Shown one piece after another: positions 8,606 through 16,971 of a stretch of 64,000 nt of DNA. Each line of letters opens with the position of its first letter. Position 1 is the stretch's first letter. A model generated the notes under the pieces. It saw only the letters and a list, made by a program, of their open reading frames with translations, was not told where the DNA came from and ran no database searches. Source of the stretch: Nocardioides luteus (GTDB taxonomy: Bacteria; Actinomycetota; Actinomycetes; Propionibacteriales; Nocardioidaceae); contig NZ_BMRK01000018.1 in assembly GCF_014648595.1 (NCBI RefSeq), positions 25,668 through 89,667 of the forward strand. Direction: 5' to 3'. Made by a program: the position numbers and the translations under genes.

Positions 8606-9310
8606 ATGTCGATGATCGACTACCCGGCACCTGCCGGCCCGGCGCACGGCTATCTCTCCGTCCCCGAAGGCGACGGACCCTGGCCCGGCGTGGTGGTCGT
8701 GCAGGACATCCTCGGCATGACCACCGACATCAAGCGGATCAGCGACCGCTTCGCCGCGAACGGCTACCTGACCCTGACCCCGGCGCTCTACCAGCGGGGC
8801 CCGAAGGTCGGCTGCGTCGTCAGTACGATCCGGTCGCTGGTCACCGGCAAGGGCGCCGCTGTGAACGACCTGATCGCCGCCCGCGACCACCTCGCCGGCG
8901 ATGAGCACTGCACCGGCAAGGTGGGCGTCGTCGGCTTCTGCATGGGTGGCGGGTTCACGCTCCTGCTGGCTCCACGCGGCATCTTCGACGCCGCCGCACC
9001 GAACTACGGGGTGAAGCCAGGGGACCTGTCCGCGCTGCGCTCGTCCTGCCCGATGGTCGCCAGCTACGGTGCCAAGGACCGCACGCTGCCCGGCGCGGCG
9101 GCCAAGGTCGAGGCGGTGCTGACGGAGGGCGGCGTACCCCACGACGTGAAGGAGTATCCCGACGTCGGCCACAGCTTCATGAACGACTGGGGCTTCCCCT
9201 CCCCGATGCCGGTCCTGGAGCGCGTCGTCGGCTTCAACTACTCCGAGCCCGAGGCCGAGGACGCCTGGGGCCGCATCCTGGCCTTCTTCACCGAGCACCT
9301 CGCGAGGTAG
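8606..9310 (+). CDS. Dienelactone-hydrolase family alpha/beta hydrolase
   Basis: 234 aa. The triad is visible: nucleophile C112 in GFCMGGG, D158 in YGAKDRT and H189 in DVGHSF, the Cys-Asp-His arrangement of dienelactone hydrolases. ATG 8606 follows GAGGTGA. Family members hydrolyse dienelactone from chlorocatechols, but many genomic paralogues have unknown substrates. With no chlorocatechol genes nearby the physiological role is open. Divergent from the SDR gene. Confidence 0.85.
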   Translation: MSMIDYPAPAGPAHGYLSVPEGDGPWPGVVVVQDILGMTTDIKRISDRFAANGYLTLTPALYQRGPKVGCVVSTIRSLVTGKGAAVNDLIAARDHLAGDEHCTGKVGVVGFCMGGGFTLLLAPRGIFDAAAPNYGVKPGDLSALRSSCPMVASYGAKDRTLPGAAAKVEAVLTEGGVPHDVKEYPDVGHSFMNDWGFPSPMPVLERVVGFNYSEPEAEDAWGRILAFFTEHLAR

Positions 9311-9357
9311 CTCGTCGGTTGGCTCGTCGGGGGTCTCACGCCGGGCTGGAGAGATAC

Positions 9358-9410
9358 TCCAGGGAGTTTTTGCCCGCTACTGGCCAGTAAACCGACCAAA
9401 GCTCCCTGGA
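9358..9410. repeat. Concentric inverted repeat between convergent genes
   Basis: 9-bp arms TCCAGGGAG (9358-9366) and CTCCCTGGA (9402-9410) surround a 10-bp palindrome ACTGGCCAGT (9379-9388) with nearly the same centre. It lies between the convergent DLH and RidA genes, so it may end transcription. A second copy of CTGGACTACCCCG follows near 9450. Confidence 0.6.
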
Positions 9411-9496
9411 CTACCCCGTCGAGCCCACCCTCACCCCCGGCCCGCCCCGCTGGACTACCCCGGCCCGGCCCACTCCCCCGATGACCGGCGCAACAC

Positions 9497-9931
9497 TCAC
9501 TCCCCCTGCGGGCGGCGGAGCCGCGAGTCGGGGATGACGGCGACGCCGAGGATCTCGATCATCGCCTCCGGCTGCCACAGGGCGGTGGTGCCGATGCCGG
9601 CCATCGCCGGATAGACCGGTCCGGCCAGCTCCCGCCAGGCGGCGCCGATCTCGCGGCCGTGCGCCTGGTAGTCGGGGATGTCGGTCAGATAGATGGTGAT
9701 CGAGACCAGGTCCTCCGGCACTCCGCCCGCCTCGCGGAGCGTGGTCAGCACGTTGCCGAACGCCTGCCGGAACTGCTCGACGATGCCGCCGGGGACGATC
9801 TTCATGTCCTTGTCGAGGGCGGTCTGGCCGCCGAGATGAAGCGTGTTTCCGCTGAGAGTGCCGTGGGAGTAGCCGCTCGGCGCGGGCAGGGATGCCGGGT
9901 TCACCGGGATCGGCGTGAGGTCCGTGGTCAT
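9497..9931 (-). CDS. RidA/YjgF-family enamine/imine deaminase
   Basis: 144 aa with RidA signatures: GYSHGTLSGNTLHLGGQT, FGNVLTTLREAGG, ITIYLTDI and the C-terminal AMIEILGVAVI strand. General RidA hydrolyses reactive 2-aminoacrylate; 2-aminomuconate deaminases of aminophenol pathways belong to the same family and have similar size. The canonical arginine of the GxxRxxxxE segment is not evident (LWQPEAMIEI), which points to a specialised subfamily. It is divergent from the aryl-CoA operon and 58 bp from it, so a catabolic deamination role is an inference from position. Confidence 0.85.
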   Translation of the reverse strand: MTTDLTPIPVNPASLPAPSGYSHGTLSGNTLHLGGQTALDKDMKIVPGGIVEQFRQAFGNVLTTLREAGGVPEDLVSITIYLTDIPDYQAHGREIGAAWRELAGPVYPAMAGIGTTALWQPEAMIEILGVAVIPDSRLRRPQGE

Positions 9932-9953
9932 GGGACCGACCGTAGATCATCTA

Positions 9954-9989
9954 TTGACAACTGCGCAACGTTCGTGCGGAAATTGAAAT
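9954..9989 (+). promoter_or_regulatory. Candidate leaderless promoter of the aryl-CoA operon
   Basis: A perfect TTGACA -35 box (9954-9959) lies 36 bp before ATG 9990, and an A/T-rich GAAATT lies about 6-11 bp before the ATG. No ribosome site is visible. Transcription starting at or next to the ATG would give a leaderless mRNA. Confidence 0.5.
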
Positions 9990-10658
9990 ATGGAACCCGC
10001 CGAGCTCCCCCACATCCCCGTGCCACGCCCTGGCAAGGTCATCTGCTGCGGTCTCAACTACGGCGACCACATCGCCGAGCTGGGCCGGGAGCGGCCCGCT
10101 CACCCCACCCTGTTCGCGAAGTACGCGGACACCCTCCTGCCCGACGGCGCCGACATCGTGCTGCCGGCCGGGACGCAGGTCGACTGGGAGGCCGAGCTCA
10201 CCGTGGTCGTCGGATCCGAGATCCGCAACGCGACCCGCGACGAGGCGGAGAGGGCGATCGGCGGCTACACCGTCGCCAACGACATCTCCGTGCGCGACTG
10301 GCAGAACCGCACGCTCCAGTGGTTCCAGGGCAAGGCGTGGGACGCCACCACCCCGATCGGGCCGGTCGTCGTCTCCCCCGACGAGATCGACCCGGTCGCC
10401 GGGGTCGAGGTGATCTGCCGGGTCAACGGCGTCGAGCGCCAGCACGGCAACACCGAGACGCTGGTCTTCGACTGCCCCACACTGCTCGCCTACATCTCCA
10501 CCTTCACCGTGCTCCGCCCCGGCGACATCGTGCTCACCGGCACGCCCGGCGGCGTCGGCATGGGCATGACGCCGCCGACGTACCTCGCCGACGGCGACGT
10601 CGTCGAGACCGAGATCCCCGGCATCGGCGTCCTCACCAACACCGTCCGCCTCTCCTGA
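9990..10658 (+). CDS. Fumarylacetoacetate-hydrolase family protein, probably fumarylpyruvate-type hydrolase
   Basis: 222 aa. It has the FAH-family core: CGLNYGDH, metal ligands in DWEAEL (E67, E69) and D98 (ANDISVRDWQ), and GTPGGVGMGM near the end. Enzymes of this size hydrolyse acylpyruvates such as fumarylpyruvate of the gentisate pathway. As first gene of the aryl-CoA operon it probably performs the last C-C cleavage giving pyruvate plus a C4 acid. No maleylpyruvate isomerase gene accompanies it. Confidence 0.88.
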   Translation: MEPAELPHIPVPRPGKVICCGLNYGDHIAELGRERPAHPTLFAKYADTLLPDGADIVLPAGTQVDWEAELTVVVGSEIRNATRDEAERAIGGYTVANDISVRDWQNRTLQWFQGKAWDATTPIGPVVVSPDEIDPVAGVEVICRVNGVERQHGNTETLVFDCPTLLAYISTFTVLRPGDIVLTGTPGGVGMGMTPPTYLADGDVVETEIPGIGVLTNTVRLS

Positions 10659-10681
10659 GACCCCCAACAGACAGGACACCC

Positions 10682-11167
10682 ATGGACCCCAACACCGACA
10701 ACTACGTGCTCGAGGGCGACAACACCGCGTACGCCTCCGAGAGCGGTCTCGTCGTCCCGGTCGTGACCCGCGCCGGCTTCGAGCCCGACCTGACCGGGCA
10801 GAGCGAGGGCGCGACCCGGATCAGCGGCGTGAGCGTGCAGCACACGCCTGCGACCAAGCTGTGGTTCGGCAAGGTGCACAACCTCGCCGGCTACCGCTCC
10901 GTCCCCCACCACCACGGTGAGGCCGAGACCGGCGGCTACGTGCTGTCCGGCCGCGCCCGGATCTACTTCGGCGAGAAGTTCGAGGACTACATCGACATGT
11001 CCGAGGGCGACTGGGTCTTCGTGCCGCCGTTCATGCCGCACGTCGAGTGCAACCTCGACCGCAACAACCCGCTGACCTGGATGACCACCCGCACCCCGGA
11101 GAACATCGTCGTCAACCTCCCCCAGGTCGACGACACGGACCTGAGGGACTGGGTGAGCCGGCCATGA
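10682..11167 (+). CDS. Small single-domain cupin, candidate ring-cleavage dioxygenase
   Basis: 161 aa with one complete cupin metal site: motif 1 H76-x-H78 with E80/E82 (PHHHGEAETGGYVLSG) and motif 2 GDWVFVPPFMPH with H120. Gentisate 1,2-dioxygenases are normally two-cupin proteins of about 340-370 aa, so this is not a standard one. In the operon a ring-opening enzyme is required between the thioesterase product and the FAH hydrolase, and this is the only candidate. The stop overlaps the thioesterase start (ATGA). Confidence 0.75.
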   Translation: MDPNTDNYVLEGDNTAYASESGLVVPVVTRAGFEPDLTGQSEGATRISGVSVQHTPATKLWFGKVHNLAGYRSVPHHHGEAETGGYVLSGRARIYFGEKFEDYIDMSEGDWVFVPPFMPHVECNLDRNNPLTWMTTRTPENIVVNLPQVDDTDLRDWVSRP

Positions 11168-12081
11168 GCGCGACCTCGCAGATCTTCACCGACGCCGTCA
11201 CCCTCAAACCCACCGAGCCCGAGGTCTTCGACGCCGCGTTCACCGCGACCACCCAGCCGTGCCCGTGGCCGAAGGCCTACGGCGGCGACATGGTCGCCCA
11301 GGCTCTCGTCGCAGCCACCCGGACCGTCCCGTCATCCGGCCCAGGCGGCAAACAGATGCACTCCATGCACTCCTACTTCATGCGCCCCGTCGACATCGGC
11401 GCCGAGGTCCGCTACGAGGTCGAGGTGCTGCGCGACGGCCGCGGCTACAGCACCCGACAGGTCCGCGGGTTCCAGAACGGCAAGCCCGTCTACGTCTGCA
11501 TGGCCAGCTTCGCCGCCGGCGAGGCCGGCGGCAGCTTCCGGGCCGCCATGCCCGCCGGCCTGCCCGCACCGGAGGACCTGCCGTCCTCGGCCGACTACCT
11601 CGCCGACCGCACCGGCGGCACCATGACCGAGACCTCCAAGACGTACTGGTCCGGTGGCCGCAGCTTCGACATGCGCCACGTCCCCGGCCCGGTCTACCTG
11701 AGCGTCGAGGGCGAGAAGACCGCTCACCAGGCGATCTGGGTGAAGCCGTACGACGCGCTCCGCCCGGTCGAGGGACTGACCGAGGCTCAGCGCGACACGG
11801 CCGCGCTCGCCTACGTCTGCGACTACACGATCCTCGAGCCGGCCCTGCGGGTGCTCGGTCTGGCCTGGGCCGACGAAGGACTGGTCACCGCCAGCCTCGA
11901 CCACGCGATGTGGTTCCACCGCCCCGTCGCGATGGACGGCTGGCTGCTCTACGCGCAGGAGGCGGTCTCGGTCGAGGACGGCCGCGGCACCGGTCTCGGG
12001 CGGTTCTTCACCACCGACGGTCAGCACGTGGCGACCGTCGTCCAAGAAGGCATGATCCGCGCGACAGGAGCAGCGTCATGA
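11164..12081 (+). CDS. TesB-type acyl-CoA thioesterase
   Basis: 305 aa, double hot-dog fold of the acyl-CoA thioesterase II family. It shows YGGDMVAQAL, the paired strand blocks, and the conserved Asp in VCDYTILEPAL followed by ASLDHAMWFHRP. In this operon it would free the hydroxylated aryl acid from CoA before ring cleavage. ATGA junctions join it to the genes on both sides. Confidence 0.88.
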   Translation: MSATSQIFTDAVTLKPTEPEVFDAAFTATTQPCPWPKAYGGDMVAQALVAATRTVPSSGPGGKQMHSMHSYFMRPVDIGAEVRYEVEVLRDGRGYSTRQVRGFQNGKPVYVCMASFAAGEAGGSFRAAMPAGLPAPEDLPSSADYLADRTGGTMTETSKTYWSGGRSFDMRHVPGPVYLSVEGEKTAHQAIWVKPYDALRPVEGLTEAQRDTAALAYVCDYTILEPALRVLGLAWADEGLVTASLDHAMWFHRPVAMDGWLLYAQEAVSVEDGRGTGLGRFFTTDGQHVATVVQEGMIRATGAAS

Positions 12082-13730
12082 CCAGCCCGACCGAGCTCAG
12101 CCCGACCGGACACGCCGACACCTTCGCCCGCGACCACCTGCCGCCTGCGGACCAGTGGCCGACGCTGGAGTTCACCACGCCGCTGCTGGACTACCCCGAG
12201 CGGCTCAACGCGGCGAGCGAGCTGCTCGACGCGACCGTGGCGAAGCACGGCCCCGACCGCCCCGCGCTCCGCACTCCCGACGGCACCGTCTGGACCTACG
12301 GCGAGCTGCTCACCCGCGCCAACCAGATCGCCCGGCTGCTGGTCGAGGACCTCGGACTCGTCAGTGGCAACCGGGTGCTGCTGCGCTCCCCCAACAACCC
12401 GTGGACGGTCGCGGCCTGGCTCGGCGTGCTGAAGGCCGGCGGCATCGTGGTGACCACCATGGCCGCGCTCCGCGCGACCGAGCTCTGCCCGGTCGTGGAG
12501 AAGACCCGGCCCACCGTCGCGCTGGTCGACCACCGGTTCGTCGACGACATTCAGGCGGTCAAGGCTCAGGTCGCCCCCGACCTCCAGATCGTCGCGTACG
12601 GCGGCGACGCCGAGGACGACCTGTCCCGCAGGATCCAGGACAAGCCCGGTGACTTCGCCGCGGTCGACACCGCCGCCGACGACATCGCGCTCTTCGGACC
12701 GACCTCGGGCACGACCGGGGTCCCGAAGATCACCACCCACTTCCACCGCGACATCCTCTCGATCGACAACACCTTCGGCCGCCAGACGCTGAAGCTCGAG
12801 GCCGACGACGTGGTGGCCTGCACGGCGCCGTTCGCCTTCACCTTCGGCCTCGGCATGCTCGTCGTCTTCACCCTCCGGGCCGGGGCCTGCGCCCTGCTCA
12901 CCGAGGCCGCCTCGCCGGCCCAGCTCGCCGACCTGATCGCCGAGCACGGCGTCACGGCGCTCGCGACCGCGCCGACGGCGTACAAGCAGATCCTGAAGGC
13001 CGGGGCCGTCGGCAGGCTCAAGGGGCTGCGCGTCGCCGTCACCGCGGGCGAGCACATGCCGCAGGCGACCTGGGAGGAGCTCGAGCGGGAGCTCGGTCTG
13101 CGGGTCATCGACGGCATCGGGGCCACCGAGATGCTGCACATCTTCATCTCCGCGGCCGGCGACGAGATCCGTCCCGGCGCCACGGGCAAGCCGGTGCCGG
13201 GCTACCGCGCCACGATCCTCGACGCCGAGGGCAACGAGGTCGGCGCCGGTGTCGAGGGACGTCTCGCCGTCATCGGGCCGGTGGGCTGCCGCTACCTCGA
13301 CGACGAGCGCCAGCGCGGCTACATCGTGAACGGCTGGAACGTCACCGGCGACACCTTCGTACGCGACGAGGACGGCTACTTCTGGTACCGCTCGCGCACC
13401 GACAACATGATCGTCTCCTCGGGCTACAACATCGGCGGCCCGGAGGTCGAGGAGGCGCTGGGCACCCACCCCGACGTCGTCGAGGTCGGCGTCGTCGGCG
13501 AGCCGGATCCCGACCGTGGCTCGATCGTGTGTGCCTTCGTCGTGCTGGCCGAGGGCGTGACCGCCGACGAGGCGAAGATCGCCGAGCTCCAGCAGCACGT
13601 GAAGGAGCGGCTGGCGCCCTACAAGTATCCCCGCGACGTACGTTTCGTCGCCTCTCTGCCGCGCAACACCAGCGGCAAGCTGCAGCACTTCAAGCTGCGC
13701 CAGATCATCGAATCGGAGAACCGACCATGA
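12078..13730 (+). CDS. Aryl-CoA ligase (benzoate/2-aminobenzoate-CoA ligase type)
   Basis: 550 aa adenylate-forming enzyme. The phosphate loop TSGTTGVPK begins at residue 209, followed by GIGATEML, the hinge YRSRTDNMIVSSGYNIGGPE and the catalytic Lys K534 in NTSGKLQ. The whole resembles the benzoate- and 2-aminobenzoate-CoA ligases. It would activate the aromatic acid for the downstream monooxygenase. Salicylate and anthranilate are the two best substrate guesses; sequence alone does not decide. Confidence 0.88.
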   Translation: MTSPTELSPTGHADTFARDHLPPADQWPTLEFTTPLLDYPERLNAASELLDATVAKHGPDRPALRTPDGTVWTYGELLTRANQIARLLVEDLGLVSGNRVLLRSPNNPWTVAAWLGVLKAGGIVVTTMAALRATELCPVVEKTRPTVALVDHRFVDDIQAVKAQVAPDLQIVAYGGDAEDDLSRRIQDKPGDFAAVDTAADDIALFGPTSGTTGVPKITTHFHRDILSIDNTFGRQTLKLEADDVVACTAPFAFTFGLGMLVVFTLRAGACALLTEAASPAQLADLIAEHGVTALATAPTAYKQILKAGAVGRLKGLRVAVTAGEHMPQATWEELERELGLRVIDGIGATEMLHIFISAAGDEIRPGATGKPVPGYRATILDAEGNEVGAGVEGRLAVIGPVGCRYLDDERQRGYIVNGWNVTGDTFVRDEDGYFWYRSRTDNMIVSSGYNIGGPEVEEALGTHPDVVEVGVVGEPDPDRGSIVCAFVVLAEGVTADEAKIAELQQHVKERLAPYKYPRDVRFVASLPRNTSGKLQHFKLRQIIESENRP

Positions 13731-16096
13731 AGATCGCGATCGTCGGCGGCGGCCCGGGTGGCCTCTACTTCGCCACACTGATGAAGGCCCTCGACCCGAG
13801 CCACGAGATCACCATCTGGGAGCGCAACGCTCCCGACGACACCTTCGGCTTCGGGGTGGTCTTCTCGGACGAGACCCTCGGCAGCATCGAGGGCGCCGAC
13901 CAGGTCATCCACGACCGCATGGAGTCGCGTTTCGCGCGCTGGACCGACATCGACGTGGCCATCTCCGACAAGGACGGCAACAGCTCCTCCTACACCGTCG
14001 GCGGCCAGGGCTTCGCGGCGATGTCCCGCAAGGAACTGCTGCAGATCATGCAGGAGCGGGTCGCCGAGCTGGGCGTGAGCACCCACTACCGCACCGAGGC
14101 GCCCGACCCGGACGAGCTGCGCGCGACGTACGACCTGGTGCTGGCCGCCGACGGGCTCAACTCCGCCGTCCGCACCAAGTACGCCGACCGCTTCGGCCCG
14201 AGCCTGGACCGGCGACGGAACAAGTACATCTGGTTCGGCACCGACCTGGTCTTCGAGGCGTTCCAGTTCTTCGTCAAGCAGACGGAGTGGGGGACGATGC
14301 AGATCCACGGCTACCCCTTCTCCGACAAGGGCTCGACCTTCATCGTCGAGATGCACGAGGACGTCTGGCGCCGCGCCGGGCTGGACCGCACCGGGGGTGA
14401 CCAGTTCCCGCCGGGAGTCTCCGACGACTACGCGGTCGAGCGGGTGGCGGAGATCTTCGCCGACGAGCTCGGCGACCACGCGATCCTGACCAACAACTCC
14501 AAGTGGCTCAACTTCCACACGGTCCGCAACGAGCGCTGGTACGACGGCAACGTGGTGCTCCTCGGCGACGCCGCCCACACCGCCCACTTCTCGATCGGCT
14601 CCGGCACCAAGCTGGCCATGGAGGACGCGCTCGCGCTCACCGCCTGCCTGCACGAGCACGCCTCGCTCGAGGAGGCGCTCGAGGCGTACCAGACCGAGCG
14701 GAAGCCGGTGGTCGAGTCGACCCAGCGTGCGGCGCAGGCGTCGCTGGAGTGGTTCGAGAACATCGACATGTACGCCGGACAGGACCCTGCGCAGTTCGTC
14801 TTCAACCTGCTGACCCGCTCGCGCCGGATCACCTTCGAGAACCTCAAGGAGCGCGACCGCGAGTTCGCTTCGCTGATGGAGACCGAGTTCGCCCGCCACC
14901 AGGGCTCGGCCGAGGCCGCACCGGCGATGTTCCAGCCGGTACGCATCGGCGAGCTGGAGCTGAAGAACCGGGTCATGCTCTCGCCGATGGACATGTACTC
15001 CGCCACCGACGGCCTGCCCGACGAGTTCCATCTGGTCCACCTCGGCTCGAAGGCGCTCGGCGGCGCCGGCCTGGTGATGACGGAGATGACCTGCGTCTCC
15101 CCTGAGGGCCGGATCACCCCGGGCTGCCCGGGCATCTGGACCGACGAGCAGCGCGACCGCTGGCGTCGGGTGACGGAGTTCGTCCACGACCGCTCCACCG
15201 CCAAGATCGGCATGCAGATCGGCCACTCCGGCCGGAAGGGCTCCACGAAGCTGATGTGGGAGGGCATCGACGAGCCGCTCGAGGACGGCAACTGGGAGGT
15301 CATCGCTCCGTCGCCCCTCCCCTACGGCGCCGGTTGCCACGTGCCTCGCGAGGCCACCCCCGCCGACCTCGATCAGGCGAAGGCCGACTTCGTCGCGGCC
15401 GCACGCCGCGCGGTCGAGGCGGGCTTCGACCTGATCGAGATCCACGCCGCCCACGGCTACCTGCTCAGCTCGTTCCTCTCCCCCGTCTCCAACCACCGCA
15501 CCGACGAGTACGGCGGACCGCTGGCCAACCGGCTGCGGTTCCCGCTCGAGGTCTTCGACGCCGTACGTGCCGAGGTGCCCGCCCACATCCCGGTCACCGT
15601 GCGGATCTCGGCGACCGACTGGATGCCGGACGGCAACACCGACGAGGACGCGGTCGAGATCGCCCGGGCGTTCATCGAGCACGGGGCGGCCGCCATCGAC
15701 GTCTCCTCGGGCCAGATCAGCAAGGACGAGAAGCCGGCCTTCGGCCGCTCCTACCAGACCCCGTTCGCCGACAAGATCCGTCACCGGGTCGCGGGCCCGG
15801 CGGGCGCGAAGGTCATCGCGGTCGGCGCCATCTCGTCCTACGACGACGTCAACTCGATCCTGCTCGCCGGCCGTGCCGACATCTGCGCGCTCGGCCGCAC
15901 CCACCTCTACGACCCGAGCTGGACGCTGCACGCGGCGGCCGAGCAGGACTACCGCGGAGCCGGTGCCGCCTGGCCCGTCCAGTGGGAGGCCGGCCGGCGC
16001 AAGCCGCCGACGTCGCGTACCGACAAGATCCCGCCGCGGCTCCAGCTGCTGCGGGAGGGCGAGGCCGACCAGGTGCACCTGCGCTGGAGGCCCTGA
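13727..16096 (+). CDS. Fused aryl-CoA monooxygenase / old-yellow-enzyme reductase
   Basis: 789 aa, two enzymes in one chain. Residues 1-395 are a class A flavin monooxygenase (GGGPGG at 7-12, DG-type GDAAHTAHFSIGSG near 280). From M401 a full old-yellow-enzyme barrel follows (MFQPVRIGELELKNRV, IGHSGRKG, EIHAAHGYLLSSFLSP, ALGRTHLYDP). The architecture matches 2-aminobenzoyl-CoA monooxygenase/reductase and proteins named bifunctional salicylyl-CoA 5-hydroxylase/oxidoreductase. It would hydroxylate the CoA-bound ring at C5. It starts inside the ligase stop (ATGA). Confidence 0.9.
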   Translation: MKIAIVGGGPGGLYFATLMKALDPSHEITIWERNAPDDTFGFGVVFSDETLGSIEGADQVIHDRMESRFARWTDIDVAISDKDGNSSSYTVGGQGFAAMSRKELLQIMQERVAELGVSTHYRTEAPDPDELRATYDLVLAADGLNSAVRTKYADRFGPSLDRRRNKYIWFGTDLVFEAFQFFVKQTEWGTMQIHGYPFSDKGSTFIVEMHEDVWRRAGLDRTGGDQFPPGVSDDYAVERVAEIFADELGDHAILTNNSKWLNFHTVRNERWYDGNVVLLGDAAHTAHFSIGSGTKLAMEDALALTACLHEHASLEEALEAYQTERKPVVESTQRAAQASLEWFENIDMYAGQDPAQFVFNLLTRSRRITFENLKERDREFASLMETEFARHQGSAEAAPAMFQPVRIGELELKNRVMLSPMDMYSATDGLPDEFHLVHLGSKALGGAGLVMTEMTCVSPEGRITPGCPGIWTDEQRDRWRRVTEFVHDRSTAKIGMQIGHSGRKGSTKLMWEGIDEPLEDGNWEVIAPSPLPYGAGCHVPREATPADLDQAKADFVAAARRAVEAGFDLIEIHAAHGYLLSSFLSPVSNHRTDEYGGPLANRLRFPLEVFDAVRAEVPAHIPVTVRISATDWMPDGNTDEDAVEIARAFIEHGAAAIDVSSGQISKDEKPAFGRSYQTPFADKIRHRVAGPAGAKVIAVGAISSYDDVNSILLAGRADICALGRTHLYDPSWTLHAAAEQDYRGAGAAWPVQWEAGRRKPPTSRTDKIPPRLQLLREGEADQVHLRWRP

Positions 16097-16116
16097 CGTC
16101 CGGCACAATTCGAGAT

Positions 16117-16971
16117 GTGAGCAGACAATCGAACACGAACTCGGCCAAAGCACCGGCGCGGACCTCACGCACCACGGTCGTGACGTTCCTCGGTGCGGTC
16201 GTCCGCCCGCTGGGCGACTGGATGCCGATCGCCGGCACGATCGACCTGCTCACCCAGTTCGGGCTCGACGCCCCCGGCGTACGCACCGCCATCCACCGGC
16301 TCAAGCAGAACGGCTGGCTCACCTCGGAGACCCGCGACGGCTCTCGCGGGTATGCCCTCACCCGCACCGCCCTCGACACGCTCGCGGCCGGTGACGAGGT
16401 GATCTGGCATGCCCGCAAGCCGGCCGATCTCGCCGACGGCTGGTGCATCGTGCACTTCGGGGTGCCGGAGTCGATGCGCGCCAAGCGCCACCAGCTGCGC
16501 GCCCACCTCTCCCACCTCGGCTTCGGCAACATCGGCACGGCGCTGTGGATCGCGCCCGCGCGGATGCGCGAGCCCGCCGAGCGCGCCGTGCGCGAGCTCG
16601 ACCTGGACGCGTACGCCTCGATCTTCGTCGGCGACTACCAGGGCACCCAGGACCTCACCGAGCTGCTCTACAACAGCTGGGACCTGGCCGCCATCGACGG
16701 GAGCTACCGCGACTTCGTCGAGGAGTACGCCGCGCTCGCCGGCCGCGTGGAGCAGCAGCCGCTCACCGGGTCGGAGGCGTTCACCACCTACCTCGGCGTG
16801 GTCGACCAGTGGCGCAAGCTGCCGTTCCGCGACCCGGGTCTGCCGCGCGAGGTGCTCGCCCCGGACTGGAGCGCCCCGGACGCCCTGGCCCTCTTCGAGC
16901 AGCTCGTCGTCGCGCTGCGCAAGCCCGCGCTCGACCACGCCGGCACCTGGTGGCCGACCTCTGGTCAGTGA
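16117..16971 (+). CDS. PaaX-family transcriptional regulator
   Basis: 284 aa from GTG 16117. N-terminal winged helix (PIAGTIDLLTQFGLDAPGVRTAIHRLKQNGWL), then GYALT and the PaaX central and C-terminal domains (DGWCIVHFGVPE, GTALWIAP, FRDPGLPREVLAPDW). PaaX repressors sense phenylacetyl-CoA; an aryl-CoA ligand made by the operon just upstream (20 nt) is a natural inference. The 3' end overlaps the convergent cydB gene by 7 bp. Confidence 0.9.
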   Translation: MSRQSNTNSAKAPARTSRTTVVTFLGAVVRPLGDWMPIAGTIDLLTQFGLDAPGVRTAIHRLKQNGWLTSETRDGSRGYALTRTALDTLAAGDEVIWHARKPADLADGWCIVHFGVPESMRAKRHQLRAHLSHLGFGNIGTALWIAPARMREPAERAVRELDLDAYASIFVGDYQGTQDLTELLYNSWDLAAIDGSYRDFVEEYAALAGRVEQQPLTGSEAFTTYLGVVDQWRKLPFRDPGLPREVLAPDWSAPDALALFEQLVVALRKPALDHAGTWWPTSGQ

